64,000 nucleotides of DNA from Fluviicola chungangensis (GTDB lineage: Bacteria > Bacteroidota > Bacteroidia > Flavobacteriales_D > Crocinitomicaceae). How positions within the stretch are numbered: the stretch's first letter is position 1; each line of letters opens with the position of its first letter. Where the stretch lies: positions 1-64,000 of the forward strand of contig NZ_VLPL01000008.1 of assembly GCF_007558725.1 (NCBI RefSeq), read 5' to 3'. Of this stretch, positions 42,601 to 51,314 are shown in pieces. The notes under the pieces were generated by a model. The model was given only the letters and a program-made list of their open reading frames with translations, made no database searches and had not been told where the DNA came from. Both the position numbers and the translations under genes were made by a program.

Positions 42601-43102
42601 AATGAATATCGGAGCGGTATTCAATTTTATCGACACCTCCGAGTATGCAGTAAGCTATTCATGGACTTTCGGTGACGGCGTTGCTTCCACACAAATGAAT
42701 CCGAGCCATACCTATTATGGAAACGGAAACTATTACATTATTCTTGAGGTAGCCAATGCATTAGGATGCATTGACAGTGCAATCCGGTTTATCGCTATTA
42801 ATACAGTTACTACTGAAATCAACACCTTGATTCCGACGATTATTTCTCCGAATGGGGACAGCTCGAATGATGTTTGGAAACTGGAGTTTTTACAGTTGGC
42901 CTATCCGAATGCTCACATCGAGATCTACAATGAATGGGGACAAACCGTTTTCACTTCGGATGGTTACGAGACTCCATGGGATGGGACCTATAAAGGTGAA
43001 CCGGTGCCGGACGGAAATTACATGTATGTGATCCAGTTGAATGCAAATGCAGATCCGGATATTTACAAAGGAGTGTTAATGGTGTTACGAAAACGAGATT
43101 AA
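39680..43102 (+). CDS. Giant T9SS type B cargo protein, IgGFc-binding-like and PKD domains
   Basis: From ATG 39680 the product is 1140 residues with a signal peptide (MFRFIQLFLLAFLLTAAVNANAQ). Residues about 100-400 resemble the IgGFc-binding N-terminal domain. Four tandem modules of about 88 residues (41010-42069) repeat the layout AGADxxxC...LNG...GxWxSxGxGxFxPxxxxLNAxYVPS. Three PKD-like domains follow, then a gliding-motility-associated C-terminal domain (IISPNGDSSNDVWKLEFL, IEIYNEWGQTVFTSD, WDGTYKGEPVPDGNYMYVI), the type B T9SS sorting signal. It should be a cell-surface adhesin. A PorP/SprF-like gene follows 1 base later. Confidence 0.9.
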   Translation: MFRFIQLFLLAFLLTAAVNANAQRDTVFWFAAPDVSAGVGDTPVKLRFQTYDQPATITVTQPANGAFVPLTLTMPAFSSDSLDLSTVVAQIESPAGNVVSNNGIKISATAFINSVYEVIAPNNKESFSLKGGKALGTNFYTPFQKFWDNSVTAPATYSGIEIVASMNNTTVLITPRTAITGHLANATFSVVLNAGQTYSARDVNVSAVTSLAGSIVSANNPIAVTLFDGQLAQSSCGDMIGDQLIPTPSIGTDYSIYKGTSTTDRIYVLATQNASSIEFTGASTTTTLINSSETLEIPMTDEILYIKASKPVYVYHVSGFGCELSAAVVPSLNCKGNNNAAFSRSSSDSLGVVLVTRSGFEGNFLLNGNSGFITAGMFQTVPGTSGQYKTARVFFNTTDIPVNSHNMVENLSDIFTMATISGGGTNTGASYAYNTDFYATAFSEAGPDDTVCANVNYTLNGNVGGGAVTGAWSSNGYGSFQNGLNSVPNTYIPSPLDTLISPIRIILSTTGFCPVSRDTMYLEITPAPLVNANTDQSICKNNALVQLNGIIGGGAVTGIWTSNGSGAFLPNATTLNAEYVPSAADLTAGGVQFVLTSTNAVSCAMVSDTMEVNFTDAATVDAGADTLVVCANNANITLSGTVSGPTTTGKWLTSGTGIFSPNNSSLNCTYVPSVADTTAGFVWLYLESTSNGNCNPVQDSIYVSINNAPKVDAGPNQLKCSNAAQVQLNGSIIGGPFGGVWSGGTGTFTPSNSTLNAVYVPSATEIANGSVVLTLTSTNNGTCTAVTDGIQINFAAPPFANFSATNVCEGLANVFTDFSLPGSGTLTNWSWKFLAGQTSSGQNPTYNFGTAGSYPVELIVTNSNGCKDTVSVSVSVFDKPVAGFNSANSCPNNQVTVAFTDASASSETINYWFYDFGGQGSAAMADVNQQFASGGTYTITHIVSTVNGCSDTIIQPITIDPLPDAGFYYNSNGGMNIGAVFNFIDTSEYAVSYSWTFGDGVASTQMNPSHTYYGNGNYYIILEVANALGCIDSAIRFIAINTVTTEINTLIPTIISPNGDSSNDVWKLEFLQLAYPNAHIEIYNEWGQTVFTSDGYETPWDGTYKGEPVPDGNYMYVIQLNANADPDIYKGVLMVLRKRD
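41010..42069 (+). repeat. Four tandem ~265-bp coding modules
   Basis: Modules begin near 41010, 41267, 41536 and 41811. Each encodes an Ig-like unit with the pattern DAGxDxxxC, LNGxxxGG, GxWxSxGxGxF and LNAxYVPS. Divergence between modules shows an old duplication. Confidence 0.75.
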
Positions 43103-43103
43103 G

Positions 43104-44066
43104 ATGAACAGGAAGAATTTAATTACCGGATTAGTTGTTGCTCTGTTCTTTGTTTCTTATGGACAACAGCAAAGCTTATTTACAAATGTGCTTGCAAATC
43201 CCTTGCAGTATTCTCCGGCATATGTAGGAAGTACCAATTACCACGAAGTAAGCTTTTACAACCGGAATCAATGGGTTGGGTTTAAAGATGCTCCCCGGAA
43301 CTTCTATTTGAATTTTCATGGATCATTTAAAAATAGAGCAAAGCATGGCTATGGAGTGCAGTTATTGACCGAACAAACAGGACTATTGGGAAAAACGGGG
43401 ATTTACCTGAATTACGGTTACCAAATCAAAATGAGCAGTAAATGGAAAATGGGACTGGGAGTTCGACCTGGTTTTGTTCAATACCGGGTTCGTCTCTATG
43501 ATGCCGTAATTGCAGATGAAGGAGATCCGATTTTTACCGGGAACAGTTATTCCGGAAATGCATTCGATGTGAATGCAGGTTTTAGGTTATACAGTAACCA
43601 ATTTGAATTTAGCGGAACGGTTGATCACCTGGTGAAGGGGAAAAGTTTTAATTCATACAATCAAAACCTGCAGTTCCATTATACCCTGATGAGTTCCTAT
43701 AAATTCCTGTTCAAAAAGAACTGGGAATTAAGACCGGCTGTTTTATTCCGCTACACCAAACCCGTTCCGGCCCAGTTATCCATCTTGGCGCAATTGACCT
43801 ATAAGGATAAGTTCTTTGGAGGATTGAACTTCAGAACAAATGACGCAATGGGTATTTTCCTGGGAGTCAGGCTGAAAAACCGGTTGGCAATTACTTACGG
43901 GTATGATTACAGCTACACGAAGTTGCGAAAGTACAGTGCGGGTTCTCATGAGATCGGGATCTCATTTATAATTACGAAAAACAGACCTTCTCTGGAGGAG
44001 GAAGATGATAAATTGAATAATAGTATTCTGGAAGATATCCAAAAGGAAATCGATAAGAATAAATAG
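43104..44066 (+). CDS. PorP/SprF-family outer-membrane protein
   Basis: The 320-residue protein has a signal peptide (MNRKNLITGLVVALFFVSYGQ) and the family signature LFTNVLANPLQYSPAYVGSTNYHEVSFYNRNQWVGFKDAPRNFYLNFHGSF. It shows repeated beta-strands such as KWKMGLGVRPGFVQYRVRLYD. SprF/PorP proteins sit in the outer membrane and help type B cargo reach or stay on the surface. Its position directly after a type B cargo gene makes that pairing likely. Confidence 0.9.
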   Translation: MNRKNLITGLVVALFFVSYGQQQSLFTNVLANPLQYSPAYVGSTNYHEVSFYNRNQWVGFKDAPRNFYLNFHGSFKNRAKHGYGVQLLTEQTGLLGKTGIYLNYGYQIKMSSKWKMGLGVRPGFVQYRVRLYDAVIADEGDPIFTGNSYSGNAFDVNAGFRLYSNQFEFSGTVDHLVKGKSFNSYNQNLQFHYTLMSSYKFLFKKNWELRPAVLFRYTKPVPAQLSILAQLTYKDKFFGGLNFRTNDAMGIFLGVRLKNRLAITYGYDYSYTKLRKYSAGSHEIGISFIITKNRPSLEEEDDKLNNSILEDIQKEIDKNK

Positions 44067-44085
44067 TAGGATGAATTTAGAGCTT

Positions 44086-47000
44086 ATGAAATTACGTCGG
44101 ATAATACTGCTGCTAGCTTTGATTTTTACAGTCGGGTCATTCGAAAGTAAAGGTCAGATTGACTCGGTCTTTTGGTTTGCTGCACCTTGGGTTACGCCCA
44201 GTCATGCCGGGAACACACCAATTGCATTGCGCATATCAACATTTAATTCCCCGACAACGGTCCGGGTTTATCAACCAGCTGGAACTTACGACTCTACGTT
44301 TACCGTTCCTGCAAATTCATTGAATTCTCACTTTTTGGATGCTATCGTAAATACATTGGAATCGAAACCTGCGGATAATGTATTGAATTACGGAATTAAA
44401 ATCGAGGCTGATACATTGATTACGGTTGTTTATGAAGTTGTTACCGTCGTAAATAATCCGGAAACCTATTCACTGAAAGGACAAAATGCACTCGGAACGG
44501 AGTTTGTTTGTCCATTTCAAACGACGTGGGCAAACGGAAATTATGCACCGATTCAACCGAAATCCATGATTTGTATTGTTGCAACGGAGGACAACACAAC
44601 CGTTTGGATAACTCCTAAAGCAACAGTAGTTGGCCATCCGGTTGGAGTAACATATTCCATTGTGCTGAACAAAGGACAAACATATACCGTAGAAAATGTG
44701 TCACAAGCAACCAATACGCCCGGAAATAACCTGGGAGGTACGATTGTGGTTTCTGATAAACCGATAGCGGTCACTGTTTCGGATGATTCAGTGACGAACT
44801 CCGGTGGTGGCTGTCGGGATTTAATGGGGGATCAAATTGTTCCCGTTGATGTAGTTGGAACAAATTATATCGTGAACAGGGGAAATATGTTTTCAAATTC
44901 CGAAGAAGGAGTTTTTATTGTGGCAACCGAGAACTTTACTTCAGTAAGCGTAACTACTTCATTGGGAACATTCTCACAGCTTTTAAATCAGGGAGATACC
45001 TGGAAATATGTGCTTACCGCAGCTGAAATGCTTGCTTATGTAGACGCGGATAAAAATGTATATGTACTTCAGGCCAGCGGATTTGGATGTGAGGTGGGAG
45101 AAGCTTTGCTTCCTCCTGTCAACTGCGCAGGATCCGATCAGGTCAGTTTTACCCGCACAAATGCGCAAACATTCATTTTGAATATTTTGTGCCCGACTAC
45201 TGCAATTAACAACTTTTTATTGAATGGTAGTTCAACACTGGTTCCTGGAAGCGCCTTTAATCCGGTTCCCGGAACTGCCGGTTTTTGGAGCGGAGCACAA
45301 ATTACATTTAATACAACCGATATTCCGGCGGGCTCTTCCAATTTGCTCACCAACTCATCCGATTATTTTGGGTTGGGAGTAATTAATGGTGGATCTAGTT
45401 CCGGATGTTATTATCACTACATGTCGGCATTTAATCGAAAGGTTTACGTGAAAGCCGGGAATGACACTATCCTCTGTAACGGAGATCCTGCTGTTTTACT
45501 GAATGGTTCCGTAACGGGCGGTTCGATTACGGGGCAATGGTCGGTCGTTAACGGTGCCGGTTCTTTTGTCAATGCAACCGATCTGTCAACTTCTTACGTT
45601 CCGTCCTCTTCGGATTATACACAAGGTACGTTGACTTTCGTTCTGGCTTCTACCGGAAATTGTGATCCGGTAAGGGATACGATGGTCGTTAGCTTCATTC
45701 AATCACCGGAAGCAAATGCCGGAGCGGATGATTCGTATTGTAAGAATAACGTGGGGGCAGTTCCGATTACGGGAGCATTTTCTTATTCTGCCGCTGCGAC
45801 CTGGAGCGGTGGGAATGGTGGAGCTTTCGGGAACAGTGGGGCCGCGTCAACAACCTATACACCATCTCCGGCAGACTTGACGGCAGACAGTGTGGTGCTT
45901 TTCTATACTACTACAGGAAGTTTCTTTTCATGCCCGAATACGCAGGATACGGTAGTTATTTACTTTACCGAAGCACCTTTTATCGATGCCGGTGGAGATC
46001 AATTGGTCTGCTCCAATACAACGGATGTTGCCTTGAACGGAATCATAACCGGGATCACAAGCACAGGAATTTGGTCTGCCAACGGAACCGGTGGTTTTTC
46101 ACCCTCCCAGACCAACCTCAATGCAAATTATGTCTTGTCTACGACTGATATTTCCAATGGCCTGGTGACTTTGTACCTGCAATCAACCAATAACGGGAAC
46201 TGCCTGGCAGTTATGGACAGTCTTGAAATTCAGATCATCGACTTCCCGACTGTGACCATTACTTCCATGGATTCAATTTGTTCTAATAATGCCACCTTGA
46301 GTTTAACAGGAACTGTTACTTCGGGATTTGCTACTCAATGGACAACTTCCGGTTTCGGAACCATTTCAAATCCGTCTAACTTAAATACCCTTTATACCAT
46401 TTCTCCGGTTGATATCACAAACGGTTTCATAGACATCATTTTATCAACAACCGGTATTTGTCCGATCGCGCATGATTCCCTGAGAGTGACCTTTGTTTCT
46501 CCGCCACAGGTAAATGCCGGAACGGACCAAACGTATTGTCAAAATCAGCTGGTTCAGTTAAATGGCCAGATTGTTGGGGCAGACACTACCGGTACCTGGT
46601 CAACTTTGGGAACCGGAACTTTCATTCCGGGGCCTTCCTACCTGAATGGATTGTATAATCCGTCGATCGGTGATGTTTCCGGTGGACCGATCAGCCTCAT
46701 CCTCACTTCCACATCCAATTTTGGTTGTCCGCCCGACAAAGACACAGTTATGATCACGTTCAACAAGATTCCGACGGCCGATTTCACTTTCACAAATGTG
46801 TGTCAGGCCAGCAATATGAGTTTTGTTGATGCTTCGGTCGCCAACACGGGAACACTTACTTCCTGGGCCTGGTCATTTGGTGATAATGCAAGCTCCATTG
46901 CGCAAAATCCGCAGCACGCTTATATGGGGCCTGGAAATTTCAATGTTCAAATGATCGTGACTTCCAGTAACGGTTGTACGGATACGGTTGTGAAACAGGT

Positions 47001-47772
47001 GACGGTTTATCCTTTGCCGCTTCCGTCATTCAATGCTTCCATTGCCTGCGAATCATATCCGACCGACTTCACAAATACATCGTTTATCCCTTCCGGATCA
47101 ATTACAGGATATACATACGATTTCAACGGAATCGGTTCAAGTACACAGTCTGATCCTTCCTTCGTGTTCCCATCGAGCGGAATATACAATGTGAGTCTAA
47201 CGGCCGTTTCCAATTTTGGATGTACCAATACAGTGATTCAGCAGATTGACGTACATGCGATCCCGACCGCTGCATTTATCGCCGGTCCGAACCCGGCTTT
47301 GGTGGAGCAGGACATTACTTTCACGGATGTAACGGCAGGAAATATCGTTTCCTGGCAATGGGATTTTGGTGACGGAGAAGGAGACAATGCATCGATCACG
47401 CAACACAGTTACGACGGTGGAGGCGTATATGTGGTTACATTGACCATTACAGATAACATCGGGTGTATTGACACCGTTTCAAAAGAGATTTCCATTGCTC
47501 TCTTACCGGTCCTGCCAAGTGGATTCACACCGAATGGAGACGGAGAGAATGATGTATTCATTATCCGGGGCGGACCATTTAGAAATGTAGACTTTAAAGT
47601 ATACAACAATTGGGGGCAAGTGATTTTCGAATCGGACGACTCCAATATAGGTTGGGACGGAACATACAAAGGAGAACCCGTACCTTTGGGCGTTTATACC
47701 TGGACTTTTGTAGTGGATATGGGAAGTGATTTTGTTGTCAGGGAATCCGGCGACGTAACTTTAATTCGATAA
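44086..47772 (+). CDS. Giant T9SS type B cargo protein, paralogue of the 39680 gene
   Basis: From ATG 44086 the product is 1228 residues with a signal peptide (MKLRRIILLLALIFTVGSFESKGQ). The order of parts matches the 39680 protein: IgGFc-binding-like N-terminal region, five Ig-like modules, three PKD-like domains (for example WQWDFGDGEGDNASITQHSY), and a type B sorting domain (LPSGFTPNGDGENDVFIIRGGP, FKVYNNWGQVIFESD, WDGTYKGEPVPLGVYTW). It is a probable surface adhesin. Start 44071 is possible but would put five polar residues before the signal. Confidence 0.9.
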   Translation: MKLRRIILLLALIFTVGSFESKGQIDSVFWFAAPWVTPSHAGNTPIALRISTFNSPTTVRVYQPAGTYDSTFTVPANSLNSHFLDAIVNTLESKPADNVLNYGIKIEADTLITVVYEVVTVVNNPETYSLKGQNALGTEFVCPFQTTWANGNYAPIQPKSMICIVATEDNTTVWITPKATVVGHPVGVTYSIVLNKGQTYTVENVSQATNTPGNNLGGTIVVSDKPIAVTVSDDSVTNSGGGCRDLMGDQIVPVDVVGTNYIVNRGNMFSNSEEGVFIVATENFTSVSVTTSLGTFSQLLNQGDTWKYVLTAAEMLAYVDADKNVYVLQASGFGCEVGEALLPPVNCAGSDQVSFTRTNAQTFILNILCPTTAINNFLLNGSSTLVPGSAFNPVPGTAGFWSGAQITFNTTDIPAGSSNLLTNSSDYFGLGVINGGSSSGCYYHYMSAFNRKVYVKAGNDTILCNGDPAVLLNGSVTGGSITGQWSVVNGAGSFVNATDLSTSYVPSSSDYTQGTLTFVLASTGNCDPVRDTMVVSFIQSPEANAGADDSYCKNNVGAVPITGAFSYSAAATWSGGNGGAFGNSGAASTTYTPSPADLTADSVVLFYTTTGSFFSCPNTQDTVVIYFTEAPFIDAGGDQLVCSNTTDVALNGIITGITSTGIWSANGTGGFSPSQTNLNANYVLSTTDISNGLVTLYLQSTNNGNCLAVMDSLEIQIIDFPTVTITSMDSICSNNATLSLTGTVTSGFATQWTTSGFGTISNPSNLNTLYTISPVDITNGFIDIILSTTGICPIAHDSLRVTFVSPPQVNAGTDQTYCQNQLVQLNGQIVGADTTGTWSTLGTGTFIPGPSYLNGLYNPSIGDVSGGPISLILTSTSNFGCPPDKDTVMITFNKIPTADFTFTNVCQASNMSFVDASVANTGTLTSWAWSFGDNASSIAQNPQHAYMGPGNFNVQMIVTSSNGCTDTVVKQVTVYPLPLPSFNASIACESYPTDFTNTSFIPSGSITGYTYDFNGIGSSTQSDPSFVFPSSGIYNVSLTAVSNFGCTNTVIQQIDVHAIPTAAFIAGPNPALVEQDITFTDVTAGNIVSWQWDFGDGEGDNASITQHSYDGGGVYVVTLTITDNIGCIDTVSKEISIALLPVLPSGFTPNGDGENDVFIIRGGPFRNVDFKVYNNWGQVIFESDDSNIGWDGTYKGEPVPLGVYTWTFVVDMGSDFVVRESGDVTLIR
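45448..46762 (+). repeat. Five tandem ~265-bp coding modules
   Basis: Modules begin near 45448, 45712, 45983, 46252 and 46510. They encode the same Ig-like unit as the modules at 41010-42069, one more copy than in that paralogue. Confidence 0.7.
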
Positions 47773-47775
47773 GTC

Positions 47776-48762
47776 GTGAAATTTAGAATTTGTTTTTTAG
47801 CCATTTTCTTGAATGGATTGTCTTACGGACAGGATGCGCATTTGTCTATGTACGATGCAGCACCTTTATTCTTGAATCCGGCCCTTACCGGAGTAGTGGA
47901 AGGAGATTTCAGAATCCACGGTCAATACCGTACGCAATGGAAATCGGTGAACTATAAACCGTATACTTCGGCTTTGATCAGTTTTGATATGCCGATAAAG
48001 AAATGGGGTTTCGGGGTTCAGATCAACAACTTCCGGGCAGGAGCCGGAAACTTTAATGTGTTACAGGGGTTGCTTTCGGCAGCGTATTATGTTCCCTTAA
48101 ATAAAAATAAAACACATGTTCTGAACTTTGGACTTCAGGGTGGAGTTACGCAAAAATCACTGGAATACCAGTTATTGTCGTTCAATAACCAATATACCCT
48201 GAATAACGGAGGTGAGTTTGATCAGACACTGGTATCGGGAGAAGATTTCGGGGCACAGTCCAAGTTTATTCCCATGCTGAACGCAAGTGCTTTGTATTAT
48301 TATTCCAAATCACAAGCACGTTTGAATCCCTTCATTGGTGTGTCCGTGTTTAATCTGACTCAGCCGAATGAATCTTTTTTCGGAAGGGAAAGCAAATTAC
48401 CTTTACGCATGTATACGCATTTAGGAACTCGTGTCAATATCACCGAATTGTTTTACTTGATCCCGAAGGTATTGATTATGAACCAAAAGAAATTTCATGA
48501 ACAAACATACGCTTTGGAAGCCGGTTATTTCTTGAAAGGAAGCGGTGCCTATGTGCTTGGAGGAGTGATTTTCAGAGCAAAAGACGCCATGATCGCAACC
48601 CTGGGGATGAAAAAAGATGCTTACACCGTGAAATTGGCTTATGATTTCAACGTATCGTCACTTACATCGACATCCAAAAGCAGGGGAGGGTTTGAACTGT
48701 CCTTTACCTATGTACATAAAAAGAAGAAACCAACCGATTACAAAATCTGTCCACGACTATAA
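47776..48762 (+). CDS. PorP/SprF-family outer-membrane protein
   Basis: A GTG start at 47776, 3 bases after the cargo gene, gives 328 residues with a signal peptide (MKFRICFLAIFLNGLSYGQ). The family pattern is clear: DAHLSMYDAAPLFLNPALTGVVEGDFRIHGQYRTQWKSV and KKWGFGVQINNFRAGAGNFN. It is the second member of this family in the locus and is probably dedicated to the 44086 cargo. Confidence 0.9.
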   Translation: MKFRICFLAIFLNGLSYGQDAHLSMYDAAPLFLNPALTGVVEGDFRIHGQYRTQWKSVNYKPYTSALISFDMPIKKWGFGVQINNFRAGAGNFNVLQGLLSAAYYVPLNKNKTHVLNFGLQGGVTQKSLEYQLLSFNNQYTLNNGGEFDQTLVSGEDFGAQSKFIPMLNASALYYYSKSQARLNPFIGVSVFNLTQPNESFFGRESKLPLRMYTHLGTRVNITELFYLIPKVLIMNQKKFHEQTYALEAGYFLKGSGAYVLGGVIFRAKDAMIATLGMKKDAYTVKLAYDFNVSSLTSTSKSRGGFELSFTYVHKKKKPTDYKICPRL

Positions 48763-48774
48763 TACGCATTCTTA

Positions 48775-50862
48775 ATGATGAAATCGAAGATCATTTGCTT
48801 GTTGTTTTTGATGATATCCGGTATGTCACTGGCACAATCAAAAAAAATGTATATCTATTTGGGTAATGAGTATTTCAGTAAACTGGATTACGCAAATGCA
48901 GTTGAACAATACAAACTGGCCCTTTCCGACTCTGTGTCCAGATCAACAATGACTTATCCATACGAAATACAGGTCACCAACCAAAAACTTTCCAAATCAA
49001 AAGTAGAAGTTGATACGAGTCTCAAAGTAACGATGGAAGAATACCTCCATCACCACATTGCCTGGTGTTATTTCCGCTTGCATGATTATCCGAATGCTGA
49101 AAAACACCTGAAAAATACCGTGGAAGAAAAAGCATATCCGCACGACAGTTATTTCCTGGCTCAAAGCTACATGAATAACAGCAAGTACGATGAAGCGATT
49201 TCCCAGTTTGAAGATTACATTCGCTCTCCACAGGCGGATGACGAACTGCTGCATGCGGCACAGGTAGCGATGACGGGGTGTTACCTGGCAAAAGAAGAAA
49301 TTGAAAAAACGCGAGAAATTAGTGTCAAGATGGCAGATACAGCTGTCTTTAACAGGGGGACGGCGAACTTTGCTACCATGTATTTTGACAAAGATCAAAA
49401 GCTCATGTTTACTTCTGCACGAACCGGTGGTGTTATCCTGAATGAAAAACAACAGTCCGAATACCTGTGTGATCTTTACTGGGTTTCGCTCAATGAAGAC
49501 AGCACGTGGTCCGCACCGACGAATTTCGGGAGACCTTTGAACAGTGCACAAAACGATGGTGCCGGATCGTTCAATAACAACAATGTCATTTTCTACACCC
49601 GCTGGAGCGAAGAAAAGAAAACGGAACAGAATATTTACCTGGCGCGAATGATGGACATGAAGTTCTTCGAGGCTTACAAACTCGATTCATCGGTTAATTA
49701 CCCTGGATACAAAAGTATCCAGCCTTATGTTTCAATGGATGGAAGGACCTTGTATTTTTCATCCAATCGCCCGGGCGGACTGGGAGGAATGGATATCTGG
49801 AAAATTGCCATTGATTCGGCAGGAAATACACACGGACAACCGGAAAACCTGGGCTCATTGATCAATTCGGATCAGGACGAAGTAACACCGTTTTTTCATG
49901 AAGTTTCGTCTACTTTGTTCTTTTCCTCGAACGGACATGGAAGTATCGGAGGATTGGACATTTTCAAATCTCATTACGACAGGGAAACAGAAGCATTTAG
50001 TGTGCCCTCAAACCTGGGAATGCCGATCAATTCCAGCAGAGATGATGCATACATGATGTGGGACTCCCGTTTGTCAAAAGGATTCTTCTCCAGCGACAGA
50101 GAACCTTGCAATGGCGGAAGCTGTTACGATATCTATGAAGTGGTAAATGAACCGATCCACATCTACCTGAGCGGATATTCTTACAATAAAGAAACTGAAG
50201 AGATCCTGCCGAATGTGAAATTGACTTTTAAAGACGTGCGTGGAGTATTCCCGCCTTACAATATCGTAACAGATTCAAACGGATACTATGAAAGAGAATT
50301 GAATTACGGGGTAGAGCTGTTTATCAAAGGCCAGAAAATCAATTACTTCGCCGATGCAACGAGTGTCAATACCAATTCCATTACGCAAACTACAAGTATC
50401 ACACGTGATTTCTATTTGAAACCGATTCCGCAGGAAGAAATTGAGATCGAAGGAATTGAGTACGACTTTAACTCGGATAAACTGAGGCCAGCTTCTCAGG
50501 CGGTACTTGATAAATTATTCGATTTCCTGGAATTGAACAACAACATCATTGTAGAGATCAATTCACACACGGATGCCCGCGGAAAAGATGCATACAACCT
50601 GGACCTGTCTCAAAGACGGGCAAAATCCTGCGTGGATTACCTGGTTTCCAAAGGAATCGATCCGTCGCGTTTGATCCCGAAAGGATACGGGGAAACCCAG
50701 CCGAACCAGTTGTATGGACCGGATAAGAAACCGGTGTTGGATGCCGAAGGAAACCCGGTATTGCTGGTAGAATCTTATATCAATACCTTCAAGGTAAAAG
50801 CGGAGCGTGAAGTATTGCACCAAAAGAACAGGAGAACATCGTTTAAGGTGATTAACCAATAG
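48775..50862 (+). CDS. OmpA-family protein with TPR and PD40 repeats
   Basis: The 695-residue protein has a signal peptide (MMKSKIICLLFLMISGMSLAQ). TPR-like units cover about 25-180, PD40 beta-propeller-like repeats about 200-450 (GRTLYFSSNRPGGLGGMDIW, SSTLFFSSNGHGSIGGLDIF), then a carboxypeptidase-like beta domain, then an OmpA peptidoglycan-binding domain at about 560-690 (IEYDFNSDKLRPAS, VEINSHTDARGKDAYNLDLSQRRA). This layout matches the PorE/SprE-adjacent OmpA proteins of gliding and T9SS loci. It closes the operon that began at 39644. Confidence 0.9.
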   Translation: MMKSKIICLLFLMISGMSLAQSKKMYIYLGNEYFSKLDYANAVEQYKLALSDSVSRSTMTYPYEIQVTNQKLSKSKVEVDTSLKVTMEEYLHHHIAWCYFRLHDYPNAEKHLKNTVEEKAYPHDSYFLAQSYMNNSKYDEAISQFEDYIRSPQADDELLHAAQVAMTGCYLAKEEIEKTREISVKMADTAVFNRGTANFATMYFDKDQKLMFTSARTGGVILNEKQQSEYLCDLYWVSLNEDSTWSAPTNFGRPLNSAQNDGAGSFNNNNVIFYTRWSEEKKTEQNIYLARMMDMKFFEAYKLDSSVNYPGYKSIQPYVSMDGRTLYFSSNRPGGLGGMDIWKIAIDSAGNTHGQPENLGSLINSDQDEVTPFFHEVSSTLFFSSNGHGSIGGLDIFKSHYDRETEAFSVPSNLGMPINSSRDDAYMMWDSRLSKGFFSSDREPCNGGSCYDIYEVVNEPIHIYLSGYSYNKETEEILPNVKLTFKDVRGVFPPYNIVTDSNGYYERELNYGVELFIKGQKINYFADATSVNTNSITQTTSITRDFYLKPIPQEEIEIEGIEYDFNSDKLRPASQAVLDKLFDFLELNNNIIVEINSHTDARGKDAYNLDLSQRRAKSCVDYLVSKGIDPSRLIPKGYGETQPNQLYGPDKKPVLDAEGNPVLLVESYINTFKVKAEREVLHQKNRRTSFKVINQ

Positions 50863-50939
50863 GTAGAATTGAAAATTGATAATGGTTTAATTGAAAAGTA
50901 GGGCAAGCGAAGCTCTTTTCAATAGTCAATCATACATTT

Positions 50940-51251
50940 TCAATTGGCGTAGCGTGTCCACGATATTCCATTCTTAAAAACGGTTTCGTGTTCTTTCTGC
51001 GCATTCATGTATGATGTAGCCTGTTGTGCGCTTTCTCCGGATTCACAAACAAAGATTACCGTGTCGTATTGCAGTAATTCCTGCTTGTGTTTTTCCAGCT
51101 CGGGTAGGGGAATATTCACTCCGGTGCGCGCATGTCCTTGTCTCCAGATGCCTTCAGGCCGCACATCCACAAGGAGTGTTTTACCATTGGTTGATTTCCC
51201 GCTGCAAGCGATTAGGCCTAAGAATAAAATAAAACCTGCTATTGTTTTCAT
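50940..51251 (-). CDS. Rhodanese-like lipoprotein
   Basis: The 103-residue protein has a lipobox (LGLIAC, Cys 16) and a rhodanese domain: LLVDVRPEGIWRQGHARTGVNIPLPELE and TVIFVCESGESAQQATSYM, with the active Cys at 69. Rhodaneses transfer sulphane sulphur. Being lipid-anchored places it in the envelope. It lies downstream of the OmpA/PD40 gene, separated by a perfect palindromic terminator. Confidence 0.85.
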   Translation of the reverse strand: MKTIAGFILFLGLIACSGKSTNGKTLLVDVRPEGIWRQGHARTGVNIPLPELEKHKQELLQYDTVIFVCESGESAQQATSYMNAQKEHETVFKNGISWTRYAN

Positions 51252-51266
51252 GGTATTAATAGTGAT

Positions 51267-51306
51267 AAAAAGGTAGAGGCGAAAAATTTTTCGCCTCTAC
51301 CTTTTT
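51267..51306. terminator. Perfect 40-bp palindrome, terminator
   Basis: AAAAAGGTAGAGGCGAAAAA (51267-51286) is exactly repeated in reverse complement at 51287-51306. It lies just after the stop of the OmpA/PD40 gene on the minus strand and ends with five T in both directions. Confidence 0.85.
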
Positions 51307-51314
51307 GAATTCAA

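Noticed and set aside
50870-50940. Similar AATTGAAAA... sequences at 50870-50940 and 53475-53575 flanking the OmpA gene
   Set aside because: The likeness is AT-rich TTTTCAATT words only, without a consistent longer match, so not a mobile element edge.
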